Source of the DNA: Nitrospira sp.
Lineage (GTDB): Bacteria > Nitrospirota > Thermodesulfovibrionia > Thermodesulfovibrionales > SM23-35
DNA length: 41,373 bases
Reading direction: 5' to 3'
NCBI GenBank assembly: GCA_016873615.1
Contig: VGWX01000014.1
Location: forward strand, 1-41,373
In this document: piece after piece, positions 18,308 through 26,205 of the stretch
How positions within the stretch are numbered: the stretch's first letter is position 1
Layout of the letters: each line of letters starts with the position of its first letter
Position numbers and translations under genes: made by a program
The notes under the pieces: generated by a model
What the model was told of the DNA's origin: nothing
The model's input: only the letters and a program-made list of their open reading frames with translations
Database searches by the model: none

Positions 18308-18790
18308 ATGCTTATAGGAATTATGTCAGACACCCATGACAATCTGATCTTTGTCAGAAAGGCCATAGAACTATTCAATAATAAGAAGGTCGGGCATGTC
18401 ATCCATGCAGGAGATTACACATCGCCTTTTACACTAAAACCCTTCAAAGAACTGAAATGCAAATATACAGGGATATTCGGGAACAATGACGGCGACAAAC
18501 TCCTGCTTCTGGAAAGGTCTGAGGGCAATATTTACAACCAGCCGTATATATTCAAACTGCACAACAGGAAGATAGTAGTTATGCATGAGCATTATGTCGC
18601 AGATGCGCTTGCAGAGAGCGGCCATTTCGACCTTGTTATCTATGGACATACGCATACGGCTGATATAAGGAAGGTAAAAAGCGCCCTTATTGTCAATCCC
18701 GGAGAAGTAAGCGCCTGGCTCTATGGAAAGTCTACCGTCGCACTGGTTGATTTAGAAAAGATGGATGGTGAGATTGTAGAGCTTACCTGA
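18308..18790 (+). CDS. YfcE/MJ0936-like metallophosphoesterase
   Basis: A 160-residue enzyme of the calcineurin-like superfamily. Metal-binding motifs appear in order: SDTHDN (D8, H10), HAGDYT, FGNNDGD, MHEHY and YGHTHTAD. The size and motifs match the small YfcE/MJ0936 phosphodiesterases, which use Mn or Ni to cleave phosphodiesters in vitro; the natural substrate is unknown. An AGGAGA ribosome site precedes the ATG. A structured repeat lies immediately after the stop. Confidence 0.92.
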   Translation: MLIGIMSDTHDNLIFVRKAIELFNNKKVGHVIHAGDYTSPFTLKPFKELKCKYTGIFGNNDGDKLLLLERSEGNIYNQPYIFKLHNRKIVVMHEHYVADALAESGHFDLVIYGHTHTADIRKVKSALIVNPGEVSAWLYGKSTVALVDLEKMDGEIVELT

Positions 18791-18795
18791 AAAAT

Positions 18796-18940
18796 ATTCG
18801 TTAGAGAGGACTATATTTTCGCTCATTCTCGTCCCTCGATGAACTCGGGACTGCGAGGCTTTTGCCTCTTTATATCCAGAATTCATATTGATGGACTATC
18901 GGCAAAAGAATCCGCTCAAATACAGTCCTCTCTTACGAAT
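18796..18940 (-). repeat. Structured repeat family, copy A
   Basis: Read on the minus strand it contains TTTGAGCGGATTCTTTTGC, then ATAAAGAGGCAAAAGCCTC, a GTCCC/GGGAC hairpin and GAGAATGAGCGAAAAT. The 23-base ends (18796-18818 and 18918-18940) are inverted repeats with one mismatch and one pair that is G-U only in minus-strand RNA. It fills the space between two convergent genes and could end transcription of both. Confidence 0.8.
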
Positions 18941-18958
18941 TATAAGGTGAAAACTCGT

Positions 18959-19882
18959 TTATAATGTTATCCCGTCTATCCTTTTTAATCCTGCATCGAT
19001 CGCCATCTGTACTGCATCGGCATACTCCTGATGGGTAATCCTTCTGTTTAATGACGGATAATCAAATGCCTTATAGCATGGATGATACTGGTCCATGATA
19101 TTGATATAGGTATTTTTTGAGATTTCTTCAGCAATAAACCTGACTACACCTTCCGTACCTGCAATCCCCTCCGGCAACACGAGATGCCTTGCCAATAACC
19201 CTCTTGTTGCGATTCCCCTTTGATCAGTGACGAGGTCTCCGACCTGCCTGTGCATTTCTCTTATTGCAGCCATTGCAGCCTCCGGATAATCCTCTGCCTT
19301 GGAATACATCTTTGCCATCGCAGGATCGATATATTTGAAGTCAGGCATGTAGATATCAATAATACCGTCGAGTATTTGTATCGCATGGAGAGATTCATAT
19401 CCTCCGCAGTTATAGACAATGGGGAGTTTTAAACCCTTTTCAGAAGCAATCATGATAGCCCTCAGCATCATCGGCATCTGGTGGGTGGGTGTGACGAGGT
19501 TGATGTTATGGCATCCCTGCTTCTGGAGCGAAAGCATGATATCCGCCAGTTTTGTAAATGACATTTCAGCGCCTTCACCGAGATGGCTTATCGAATAGTT
19601 CTGGCAGAAGATGCAGCCGAGATTGCAGTTGCCCATAAAAATGGTCCCTGAGCCAAACCTGCCTACCAGAGGTCTTTCTTCACCAAAATGGGGGCCGTAG
19701 CTCGATATGAACGGCTTATCCCCTGTCTTGCAGAAACCCCTGCCGCCCGATGTCCTGTCAACTTTGCACTGCCTCGGACACAAGGTGCATTCTTTTAGGA
19801 TTTCTTCTGCCTTTCTAACCTTCTCAGACAATACACCGGGAGGGAGCAAGAGGTATGCCGGAGTGAATATATTATCGTTCAT
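18959..19882 (-). CDS. PflX-like radical SAM protein (COG1313 type)
   Basis: A 307-residue radical SAM enzyme related to pyruvate formate-lyase activating enzymes. An N-terminal cysteine set (CTLCPRQC, then GFCKTG) precedes the SAM-cluster motif CNLGCIFCQNY (CX3CX2C), with MGN before it. Later segments (PIVYNCGGYES and DIYMPDFKY) follow the PflA fold. COG1313 members have no firmly assigned substrate. No glycyl-radical enzyme is nearby, so the partner is unknown. No clear Shine-Dalgarno is seen before the ATG. Copy A of the structured repeat follows the stop by 18 bases in the same orientation. Confidence 0.88.
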   Translation of the reverse strand: MNDNIFTPAYLLLPPGVLSEKVRKAEEILKECTLCPRQCKVDRTSGGRGFCKTGDKPFISSYGPHFGEERPLVGRFGSGTIFMGNCNLGCIFCQNYSISHLGEGAEMSFTKLADIMLSLQKQGCHNINLVTPTHQMPMMLRAIMIASEKGLKLPIVYNCGGYESLHAIQILDGIIDIYMPDFKYIDPAMAKMYSKAEDYPEAAMAAIREMHRQVGDLVTDQRGIATRGLLARHLVLPEGIAGTEGVVRFIAEEISKNTYINIMDQYHPCYKAFDYPSLNRRITHQEYADAVQMAIDAGLKRIDGITL

Positions 19883-19999
19883 ATTTTTAGTTTACCGTGA
19901 AGGGAGAAAATAGGGAAGAATGAGCGCGATGAAAGGCGCTATTTAACAAGTGGGAATCATATAAGTATCAATATTTAGTGTCGGTCCATAAAATAGTAC

Positions 20000-20074
20000 G
20001 TCATTCCCTGACTTGATCGGGGAATCCAGTCTTATTAATAGTTTCTGGATTGTCCGGTCAAGCCGGACAATGAC
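20000..20074. repeat. GTCATTCC...GGACAATGAC element, intergenic copy
   Basis: A 75-base unit bounded by GTCATTCCC and GGACAATGAC. Inside are the inverted segments GATCGGGGAATCC, GGATTGTCCGG and CCGGACAATG. It is the same family as the unit inside pbpC. Confidence 0.75.
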
Positions 20075-20156
20075 AAAGACTGACTTTTCTGCCAAATAGC
20101 TTACCAGTTGTTTTAGATGACAATTGAATTATTTCGAAATTTACTGTGGTATACTT

Positions 20157-20184
20157 TTGTCAAATAAAACCGATTGCGTATAAT
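20157..20184 (+). promoter_or_regulatory. Promoter of the lipoprotein gene
   Basis: TTGTCA (20157-20162), 16 bases, then TATAAT (20179-20184). It predicts a leader of about 100 bases before the AAGGAGGAGG ribosome site at 20277-20286. Confidence 0.65.
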
Positions 20185-20289
20185 CATTGTTGTACAAGTA
20201 AAGCGGACAATATTAATAAGGAAAAAGGCGTCATGGTCGTCTATAACCGAGTTATCGGAAATTAAGAGCACCGAAAAAGGAGGAGGCAA

Positions 20290-20727
20290 ATGAAGAAAGG
20301 CAATTTTGCAGTTTTGGGAGTAGTAATAACGTTGGTTCTTATACTTACTGGATGTGCGACTATGGGTGACGTCGCCCGATCTAAAGCCGAAGGAACGAGC
20401 AAGGTTTATCCTGTAACTGGAGATCAGGCATGGGACATTGCAAAAGCTGTTTTCCGCTGGGAAGGGGCTGATGCAATAGAGGAACATCGTAAAGACAATT
20501 ACATGCTGACAAGTAGCGGAGTGAATTTGATTACCTATGGCGCAGTCATGGGCGCATGGATAGATACTATTGATCAGAATTCTACTAAAGTAACTGTTGT
20601 TACAAAGCGCAGGATAGCTACGAATCTGGCAACAACTCTTACTGAAGACACCTTTCATAAGCGTTTTGCGCAGGCGGTGGAAATAATTAGGGCTGGCAAA
20701 TCGTTACCTGTTACACCCCCAAATTAG
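20290..20727 (+). CDS. Small lipoprotein of unknown function
   Basis: A 145-residue protein with a lipoprotein signal: MKKGNFAVLGVVITLVLILTGC, lipobox LTGC with Cys22. The mature part has an alternating alpha/beta look (VTGDQAWDIAKAVFRWEG, and TKVTVVTKRR) that resembles small DUF3568-like periplasmic lipoproteins, but I cannot name the family with certainty. It has a strong ribosome site and its own promoter. It appears monocistronic. Confidence 0.8.
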   Translation: MKKGNFAVLGVVITLVLILTGCATMGDVARSKAEGTSKVYPVTGDQAWDIAKAVFRWEGADAIEEHRKDNYMLTSSGVNLITYGAVMGAWIDTIDQNSTKVTVVTKRRIATNLATTLTEDTFHKRFAQAVEIIRAGKSLPVTPPN

Positions 20728-20981
20728 ATTACATAGAGTACAAAAATGATATTTCAAGACCTGACCCTAAATTCTAAATTCTTATAAAAAGAGCGCATAA
20801 CATTCCACTCGTGCAAATGGCGTTCCGCCACCGCACAGTTCAGGGGTTATAAACAAAATGCAAATGTAATCGTTCTCTTGTATAAAATAGGTTATAATTA
20901 AAGCAGGCTATTATGGTAGGTGCAAAATATGGGCATCCACCATATTGTTCAAAAAAATTTACAGAATTCGGAGGTGTCATT

Positions 20982-21452
20982 ATGAAAAAGGTTATCGTTT
21001 TAAGTCTTTTGTTTGTTTTTTCATTGTTCAGCCTTTCCTATGGGTTTGACAAGCAACTTGCATTAAGGTTTGATTCCATGTTTTCCCAGATGACCCCTGA
21101 GATGATTGCCAAAAGACCCTGTGAGGTTAATTCCAAACAGATTTTTGAGATGATAAAGGCGAACGAAGATTTTGTAGTACTTGACATCAGAACTCCTCAG
21201 GAAATGGGCATTGTAGGAATAACATACAAAAATGCCATTAAGATCCCCATGCACGAATTATTTAAGGAAGAAAACCTGAATAACCTGCCAACAGACAAGA
21301 AGATAGTTATTGTCTGTCACACCGGAACCAGGGCAGCTGCAGCGTCAACAGCATTAAGGGCAGTAGGGTTTATGAATGCATTTATGCTTAAGGGTGGCAT
21401 TGCTGAACTGGCAGCTGAGTCCGGTAGAAGTGTGGTCGGCATTCTCTGGTAA
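20982..21452 (+). CDS. Secreted rhodanese-like protein
   Basis: A 156-residue single-domain rhodanese. The start at 20982 is preceded by GGAGG (20970-20974) and gives a signal peptide (MKKVIVLSLLFVFSLFSLSYG); an upstream in-frame ATG would hide it. The segment FVVLDIRTPQEM is the rhodanese alpha/beta start, and VCHTGTRAAAAST holds the catalytic cysteine loop (CHTGTRA). It probably transfers sulfane sulfur or binds sulfide in the periplasm. A TATAAT at 20893-20898 may be its -10, with a poor -35. Confidence 0.88.
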   Translation: MKKVIVLSLLFVFSLFSLSYGFDKQLALRFDSMFSQMTPEMIAKRPCEVNSKQIFEMIKANEDFVVLDIRTPQEMGIVGITYKNAIKIPMHELFKEENLNNLPTDKKIVIVCHTGTRAAAASTALRAVGFMNAFMLKGGIAELAAESGRSVVGILW

Positions 21453-21712
21453 GACAAGATTGCATAGTTGATTGTGAAAACTTCTGTAAATAGGGACATT
21501 ATTCTTGCGGCTTCTTCAGTCTGCTGAATCTGCCGGTCAGAGAAGTCTTTATCGCATTTTAAGAATTACAGAAATTATGCAACTGCAATGGAAACTTATG
21601 ACCTCATCTGTTTATTGAATGATGTAATGTATCTGGACGCCAAAATAGTAATAATATTGCAATAATTCTTAATTGGCAGGGTAGTCATCATATCTTTACA
21701 AAGGATGCGGAT
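21453..21712. other. Intergenic sequence, nothing recognised
   Basis: 260 AT-rich bases between the rhodanese gene and the attC-like site. I see no gene, strong hairpin or clear promoter. Confidence 0.4.
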
Positions 21713-21769
21713 GGTCAACAAGGGGGTGCAGGCGACGCGTTACAGCGCACCTAACCCATACCGTTATGT
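21713..21769 (+). other. attC-like site 1 (degenerate)
   Basis: 57 bases starting GGTCAACAAGGGGGTGC and ending GCGCACCTAACCC-ATACC-GTTATGT. The ends deviate by one base each from the integron consensus RYYYAAC and GTTRRRY. GGTGC and GCACC can pair inside. Length, AACAA after the left core and the central GACGCG stretch recall 59-base elements. The two outer cores pair poorly, so this is a decayed site or a chance resemblance. Confidence 0.35.
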
Positions 21770-21823
21770 CTGAAAAAATATTGTAAACATGGTATCATTT
21801 TGGAAAATGGAGTGGGGTTTAAT

Positions 21824-22021
21824 ATGAAAGCTAAATTTAACATGATTTATTGGAAGGGTGATAAATTTTGGGTAGGCAAATTACTTGAACATCCTGAAAT
21901 AATGACACAGGGGGAAACAATGGAAGAACTTGAAGAAAACATGAGAGAAGCATATATCATGATGACGATAGAAGATGTTCCTGAAAAACATAAGGTTAAG
22001 AAACTTGAATTGGCAGTATGA
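21824..22021 (+). CDS. hicB: HicB-like antitoxin
   Basis: A 65-residue protein beginning MKAKFNMIYWKGDKFWVGKL, with HPEIMTQGETMEELEENMREA in the middle, the partial RNase-H-like fold of HicB. It lacks a long DNA-binding tail, so it belongs to the short HicB class. I took the ATG at 21824, after GTGGGG; a TTG eight codons earlier is possible. Its stop overlaps the ATG of hicA by four bases (ATGA). The order antitoxin-then-toxin is the reverse of the commonest hicAB layout. Confidence 0.8.
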   Translation: MKAKFNMIYWKGDKFWVGKLLEHPEIMTQGETMEELEENMREAYIMMTIEDVPEKHKVKKLELAV

Positions 22022-22190
22022 AGAGGAAGGACCTCATCAGGAGGTTAACTGATGAGGATGCATTCTCGTAAGGCATGGTAGCCGACATGATCTCTATAAA
22101 AATCCGACCACTGGCAAGAAACAGCCTATCCCAAGACATAACGAAATAGACGAAAATCTCGCAAAACACATACTAAAAGAATTGACATAA
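22018..22190 (+). pseudogene. hicA: HicA-like toxin, single-base frameshift
   Basis: The first frame reads MKRKDLIRRLTDE and then hits a stop. Shifting frame at about 22055-22057 restores GCILVRHGSRHDLYKNPTTG and then KKQPIPRHNEIDENLAKHILKELT to a stop at 22188-22190. This is a complete HicA double-stranded-RNA-binding-like domain with its catalytic histidine in the HGSRHD region. One extra G in GATGAGGATGC would repair it. So either the toxin is dead, which explains tolerance of a decaying locus, or the base is a sequencing error. Confidence 0.85.
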
Positions 22191-22242
22191 CAACAAAATC
22201 TACTGGTCAAGCTTTCAACCCGCCAGTGATTTATCGTTACCT
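22185..22242 (+). other. attC-like site 2 (degenerate)
   Basis: 58 bases overlapping the hicA stop. Left end ACATAACAACAA, inner complementary pair ACTGG/CCAGT, right end TATCGTTACC. Integron cassettes typically begin their attC right at the gene's stop codon, as here. Core matches are imperfect. Confidence 0.35.
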
Positions 22243-22329
22243 ATAAAAAATGTAAGTGTCTATGTAATATCTTCACGCTTATAAAGGTGCTGCCACCAAG
22301 CTTTTGCTGCCTATATGATTACCCTTTTA

Positions 22330-23982
22330 TTATTTCATTACAGCTCCGCTTCCGGCAGAGCTGACCATTCTCGCATATCTTGAAAGATAGCCCTTTGTTA
22401 TTTTGGGCTTAAGCGGCTTCCATTTGCTTAGCCTCTCCCGTATCTCTTTATCAGAAAGGACGACGTCAATTTTTCTCTTTTGAATGTCGATCCGTATCCT
22501 GTCTCCATCCCTGAGGATTGCGATTGTTCCGCCTTCCATCGCCTCCGGTGAAATATGCCCTATACAGGGTCCTCTTGTCCCACCAGAGAACCGTCCATCT
22601 GTTATAAGCGCCACTGATTGGCTTAATCCCATTCCCGCAATCGCAGCTGTCGGAGACAGCATCTCCCTCATGCCCGGACCTCCCTTGGGTCCTTCATATC
22701 TGATAACAACCACGTCTCCTGCCCTGATCTTTCCGTTCAGGATTGCCTTCATGCCCTCTTCTTCAGAATCAAATATCTTTGCCTTACCCTCAAACTTCAT
22801 CATGTTCTGGCTGACGGCAGACTGCTTTACAACTGCTCCATCCGGTGCAAGATTCCCTCTCAGAATAGCAATGCCTCCTTCCTTATGGTAAGGCTTGTTC
22901 AAAGGTCTTATAACATTCTCATCAACTACCTCGGCGGAATCAGCAATCTGATAGATCTTTCTGCCGCTTACCGTAATCATATTATTCATGTTCTTTTTCA
23001 GCCGTTTCATCAAAGCAGGGATTCCGCCTGCCCAGTCGAGGTCCTCAAGATAATGTTCGCCTCCGGGGAGCATATTCGCAAGATGCGGAGTCTTTTTGCT
23101 TAATACATCGAATGTCTCAAGCGGCAGTTCAACGCCTGCATCATGTGCGATGGCAGGGATATGGAGGACGGTGTTTGTTGATCCGCCGAGTGCGAGGTCA
23201 ACCATTATTGCATTTTCGAACGCCTTTTTTGTCAATATTTTCCTTGCCGTAATATTATGCTTTACCAAATCAATAATCCTCTGCCCGCTTTCAAAGGCTA
23301 TCCTTCTCTTGTCGGCAGATACGGCCAAAGCAGTTGCACACCCCGGAAGGCTCATTCCCAATGCTTCGGTAACACATGCCATGGTATTTGCCGTGTACAT
23401 TCCCTGACATGAACCAGCGCCCGGGCACGCACACATCTCAAGGGCGTCAAGTTCATCCTTTTTGATCAGACCCCTCTTATATTTCCCGATTGCCTCAAAG
23501 GTATCGTTAACGAGAGACAGCCTTCTCCCCCTTAAATGGCCGGAGAGCATGGGGCCGGCGGTCACAACAATCGCCGGAATGTCTATCCTTGCTGCAGCCA
23601 TGAGCATGCCGGGGGTTATTTTGTCGCAGTTTGTGAGAAGCACAAGGCCGTCAAGCTGATGCGCCTGGGTAATAGTCTCGACCATATCGGCAATCAGCTC
23701 TCTTGATGGGAGGGAATAGTGCATGCCGCTATGTCCCATCGCAATACCGTCGCAGATACCGGGAATCCCGAAAATGAATGGATAGCCTCCGGCGGCATGT
23801 ATCCCCTTTTCAATGAATCTTTCAAGATCCCGCATACCTATATGACCAGGAATGATGTCGGTAAAACTTGTTGCAATACCAATAAACGGTTTTTTCATCT
23901 CACTTTTTGCGATTCCTGTCGCATAAAGCAGTGCCCGGTGCGGAACACGCTCAAGACCCTCTTTTATAATCCTGCTCCTCAT
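22330..23982 (-). CDS. ilvD: Dihydroxy-acid dehydratase
   Basis: Fe-S dehydratase of branched-chain amino acid synthesis, converting dihydroxy acids to the 2-keto acids of valine and isoleucine; about 550 residues. AAGGAGG precedes the ATG at 23982, so longer in-frame extensions are not used. Family motifs: [31 protein letters not shown] (Cys119), [16 protein letters not shown], and [22 protein letters not shown] near the end. The PGH form, rather than PCN, is also what E. coli IlvD has. No other ilv gene is in the window, so it is apart from a classical ilv operon. Confidence 0.96.
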   Translation of the reverse strand: MRSRIIKEGLERVPHRALLYATGIAKSEMKKPFIGIATSFTDIIPGHIGMRDLERFIEKGIHAAGGYPFIFGIPGICDGIAMGHSGMHYSLPSRELIADMVETITQAHQLDGLVLLTNCDKITPGMLMAAARIDIPAIVVTAGPMLSGHLRGRRLSLVNDTFEAIGKYKRGLIKKDELDALEMCACPGAGSCQGMYTANTMACVTEALGMSLPGCATALAVSADKRRIAFESGQRIIDLVKHNITARKILTKKAFENAIMVDLALGGSTNTVLHIPAIAHDAGVELPLETFDVLSKKTPHLANMLPGGEHYLEDLDWAGGIPALMKRLKKNMNNMITVSGRKIYQIADSAEVVDENVIRPLNKPYHKEGGIAILRGNLAPDGAVVKQSAVSQNMMKFEGKAKIFDSEEEGMKAILNGKIRAGDVVVIRYEGPKGGPGMREMLSPTAAIAGMGLSQSVALITDGRFSGGTRGPCIGHISPEAMEGGTIAILRDGDRIRIDIQKRKIDVVLSDKEIRERLSKWKPLKPKITKGYLSRYARMVSSAGSGAVMK

Positions 23983-24056
23983 AAAAACCTCCTTGCATTT
24001 GATATCCATTTCCCCACTGGTCCGGGATGTGGATTTATTGCATATAAGAAATAAAA

Positions 24057-24114
24057 ACTGAGAAGCAAGAAATGAGAGAGGCAATTCCTTTGCGCTCAGT
24101 TCTTACTTCTCAGT
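24057..24114. repeat. ACTGAGAAG inverted repeat
   Basis: Arms ACTGAGAAGCAAGAA (24057-24071) and TTCTTACTTCTCAGT (24100-24114) differ at one position. It lies between ilvD and the DUF465 gene. Confidence 0.7.
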
Positions 24115-24129
24115 TATCAGTTTCTGCTT

Positions 24130-24360
24130 CTAATTTACCGGAATGCTTTTTTTGTATTCTCTTACAAGTTCAGCCATCCTGTCTTTTTTCAGGAGTTTCT
24201 GCTTCTGAATCTTTTTTCTTTCAAGTTCTTCCTCCGGAGTAAGATAGCGTTTGTTGTCAATCTCTGCAAGGAGTACATCAAGGCCCCTGTGTTCTTCGCT
24301 CAGCTTCCTGAATTCTTCATTTTCTTTTTTTAGGAGTTCTGCAATCTCTTGTTCTTTCAA
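24130..24360 (-). CDS. DUF465/YdcH-like small coiled-coil protein
   Basis: 76 residues, highly charged and helical. The segment NEEFRKLSEEHRGLDVLLAEIDN followed by RYLTPEEELERKKIQKQKLLKKDRM is the typical YdcH/DUF465 pattern of two helices. GGAGG precedes the ATG. The family's function is unknown. It is encoded between the ilvD and PPOX genes in the same direction, with inverted repeats upstream of ilvD. Confidence 0.85.
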   Translation of the reverse strand: MKEQEIAELLKKENEEFRKLSEEHRGLDVLLAEIDNKRYLTPEEELERKKIQKQKLLKKDRMAELVREYKKSIPVN

Positions 24361-24448
24361 TTTTCCCTCCTGTTTTTAATAAAATATTTTGCCGTATGTC
24401 ATTCTGACAAAAATCAGATGAGTTTTTTGCAACACTTTATAGGTTAAA

Positions 24449-25807
24449 TTATATCTCCTTAATAATCCTTTCTGCAAGTTTATATGAATTTTCTATGCAA
24501 TCATTAACTCCTATGCCGCGATAGGCATTCCCAGTAATGTAAAACCCTTTGAATTTACTGGTTAATTTATCAATTTCAGATAGTCTTTCCTGATGGCCGA
24601 CCGGATACTGAGGGATACCTTTCGGGTGTCTGTAGACCTTTGCAAAATCAGGTTCTGCCTTTATTCCCATGATATCGTTCAATTCAGCCATGACCAGGCT
24701 TATAAGCTTGCCTTCGTCCTGTTCTGCGAGTTCGGATCTCCTTGCTCCACCGAGCATGCTTCGGAGCAGGACATAACCCTCCGGAGCCCTGTTGGGGAAA
24801 ATGCTTGAGTCCCATAATGTCCCCAGTATTTTTTTGCCTTCCCTGAAAGGTATAAGGAACCCGAATCCGTCAAGAGAAAGATTGATTCTTTCACGTTTAT
24901 ATCCAAGACATACAACGGAGATTGTCGGATAATAGATCTCATTGAGGCTCGAAGAAAGGCTCTTGTCAATGACCTTTACCATCTCTGAAGTTGCAAAAGC
25001 CGGGGTTGCACAAACAACAGTTTCAGCCTCAATACCGGAGCCATCCGACAGATAAACAATATAGGAATCACCCTTTCTATCGATTGACACAGCGCTCGCG
25101 CCTGTCTTTAATCTTTCAGCCAAAAAGTCTGAAAGAGAACCTATCATTGTTCCCATGCCGTCATAGAATGAAGTCAGAACACCTCCGGGGCCGGCTCCGA
25201 CTTTTTTACCTGTTTTCTTCGCCTCCTTCCGGAGTTTAATCATGCCCCTTATCAGGCTGCCATGAGTCTGTTCAAGGTTATAGACTTTCGCAAAACAGCT
25301 CTTCAGGCTCATCTTTTCCGGGTCTCCGGCAAAAATACCAGAGGCCATCGGGTCAATCAGCTTCTCAAATACCTCTTTCCCAAGCCTTCTTTTTGCAAAA
25401 TCTGCAAGTGTCTCATCATCTCCGCTTCCCTTAGCAGCAAAGATTTCCCATATGATCCTCAGCCTGCCGGCTAAACTCAGCAGGTTTGAGGCAAAAAATG
25501 CAGGAGGTGATTCAGGAAGGCGATGGAGTTTCCCTTCAGAGAATATGAACCTTTTCCTTGCATTATCATTGCTTCTTAAAGGCGTCAGGGAAAGCCTGGA
25601 GACAAGTTCCAGGGTTTTCGGACGGTTATCGAGAAAGCCGTTAACCCCGCCTTCACACAAAAACCCTCCAGTCTTATCAGTCCATATCTTGCCGCCGGCT
25701 TTTTTTTCAGACTCAAGGACAACGATGTCTAATAAAGGCTTCTGCTCAAGCAGAAAATAGGCTAAAGAAAGACCGGATATACCCCCACCGATGATGACTA
25801 ATCTCAT
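24449..25807 (-). CDS. hemG: Protoporphyrinogen oxidase, HemY type
   Basis: FAD flavoprotein of about 452 residues that oxidises protoporphyrinogen (or coproporphyrinogen) in haem synthesis. The N-terminal dinucleotide-binding motif GGGISGLSLAYFL is followed by VLESEKKAGGKIWT. The C-terminal FAD segment FYITGNAYRGIGVNDCIENSYKLAERI is characteristic. The ATG at 25807 is preceded by GGAAGGAAA; an in-frame TTG five codons upstream is less likely. No other haem genes are nearby. Whether it works on proto- or coproporphyrinogen cannot be judged by eye. Confidence 0.92.
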   Translation of the reverse strand: MRLVIIGGGISGLSLAYFLLEQKPLLDIVVLESEKKAGGKIWTDKTGGFLCEGGVNGFLDNRPKTLELVSRLSLTPLRSNDNARKRFIFSEGKLHRLPESPPAFFASNLLSLAGRLRIIWEIFAAKGSGDDETLADFAKRRLGKEVFEKLIDPMASGIFAGDPEKMSLKSCFAKVYNLEQTHGSLIRGMIKLRKEAKKTGKKVGAGPGGVLTSFYDGMGTMIGSLSDFLAERLKTGASAVSIDRKGDSYIVYLSDGSGIEAETVVCATPAFATSEMVKVIDKSLSSSLNEIYYPTISVVCLGYKRERINLSLDGFGFLIPFREGKKILGTLWDSSIFPNRAPEGYVLLRSMLGGARRSELAEQDEGKLISLVMAELNDIMGIKAEPDFAKVYRHPKGIPQYPVGHQERLSEIDKLTSKFKGFYITGNAYRGIGVNDCIENSYKLAERIIKEI

Positions 25808-25868
25808 ATAATTTCCTTCCAAATTTTAACATAATTATAGCCCATAACATTTATGAATTTTTATCATG

Positions 25869-25999
25869 CCTGCCTGGGGGAGAGTGTTTGAGCGGATTCT
25901 TTTGCCGATATTCAAATAAATTATATAAAAAATAAAGAGGCAAAGGCCTCGCAAGGAGGAACGACTGAGAATGAGCGAGGATACTCTCCCACGGGCAGG
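25869..25999 (+). repeat. Structured repeat family, copy B
   Basis: Contains TTTGAGCGGATTCTTTTGC, AATAAAGAGGCAAAGGCCTC and GAGAATGAGCGA. Its 17-base basal arms (25869-25885 and 25983-25999) are complementary with one G-A mismatch and one U-G pair valid in plus-strand RNA. The arm sequence is unrelated to those of copies A and C. It lies between hemG and the Cys-rich small gene. Confidence 0.8.
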
Positions 26000-26026
26000 T
26001 AATCCTAATTTTATGAGTAAAACAGG

Positions 26027-26194
26027 TTAGAATAATTTCGGCTCAAGATAATCCCTGAACGCTTCACACCTGCCCTTCTTTTTGCAGTTCATATCACAAA
26101 CTTTCACATACTGAAAACTTTCCCTGTCAGGACACCAGATTTTAATATCATTTTTCAACTGGTTATCCTGTTTTTTATCAGGTTTTTTGCCCAC
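26027..26194 (-). CDS. 55-residue Cys-rich small protein
   Basis: A GTG start at 26194 with AGAGGA six bases upstream gives 55 residues. The first 20 are basic and polar. Then come WCPDRESFQYVKVCDMNC and KKKGRCEAFRDYLEP, with four cysteines spaced C-x11-C-x3-C-x5-C. That spacing suits a small zinc or Fe-S site. It begins 11 bases after the stop of the radical SAM gene on the same strand, so the two are surely co-transcribed. It could be a metal-binding accessory protein, or less likely a substrate peptide of that enzyme. I know no name for it. Confidence 0.75.
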   Translation of the reverse strand: MGKKPDKKQDNQLKNDIKIWCPDRESFQYVKVCDMNCKKKGRCEAFRDYLEPKLF

Positions 26195-26205
26195 TGTCGG
26201 TCCTC

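Larger units (their letters stand above)
19883..20289. other. Intergenic region between divergent genes
   Basis: This 407-base gap holds one GTCATTCC-type repeat (20000-20074) and a good promoter for the downstream lipoprotein (20157-20184). No further gene is seen. Confidence 0.6.

Noticed and set aside
21800-21823. Longer HicB start at TTG 21800
   Set aside because: ATG at 21824 is closer to a G-rich ribosome site and gives the normal HicB N-terminus.
22484-24054. Several open frames on the plus strand opposite ilvD
   Set aside because: They are antisense shadows of a conserved enzyme, without ribosome sites or recognisable products.
23983-24056. T-box or leader-peptide attenuator ahead of ilvD
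   Set aside because: No T-box sequence, no run of branched-chain codons and no convincing terminator/antiterminator pair.
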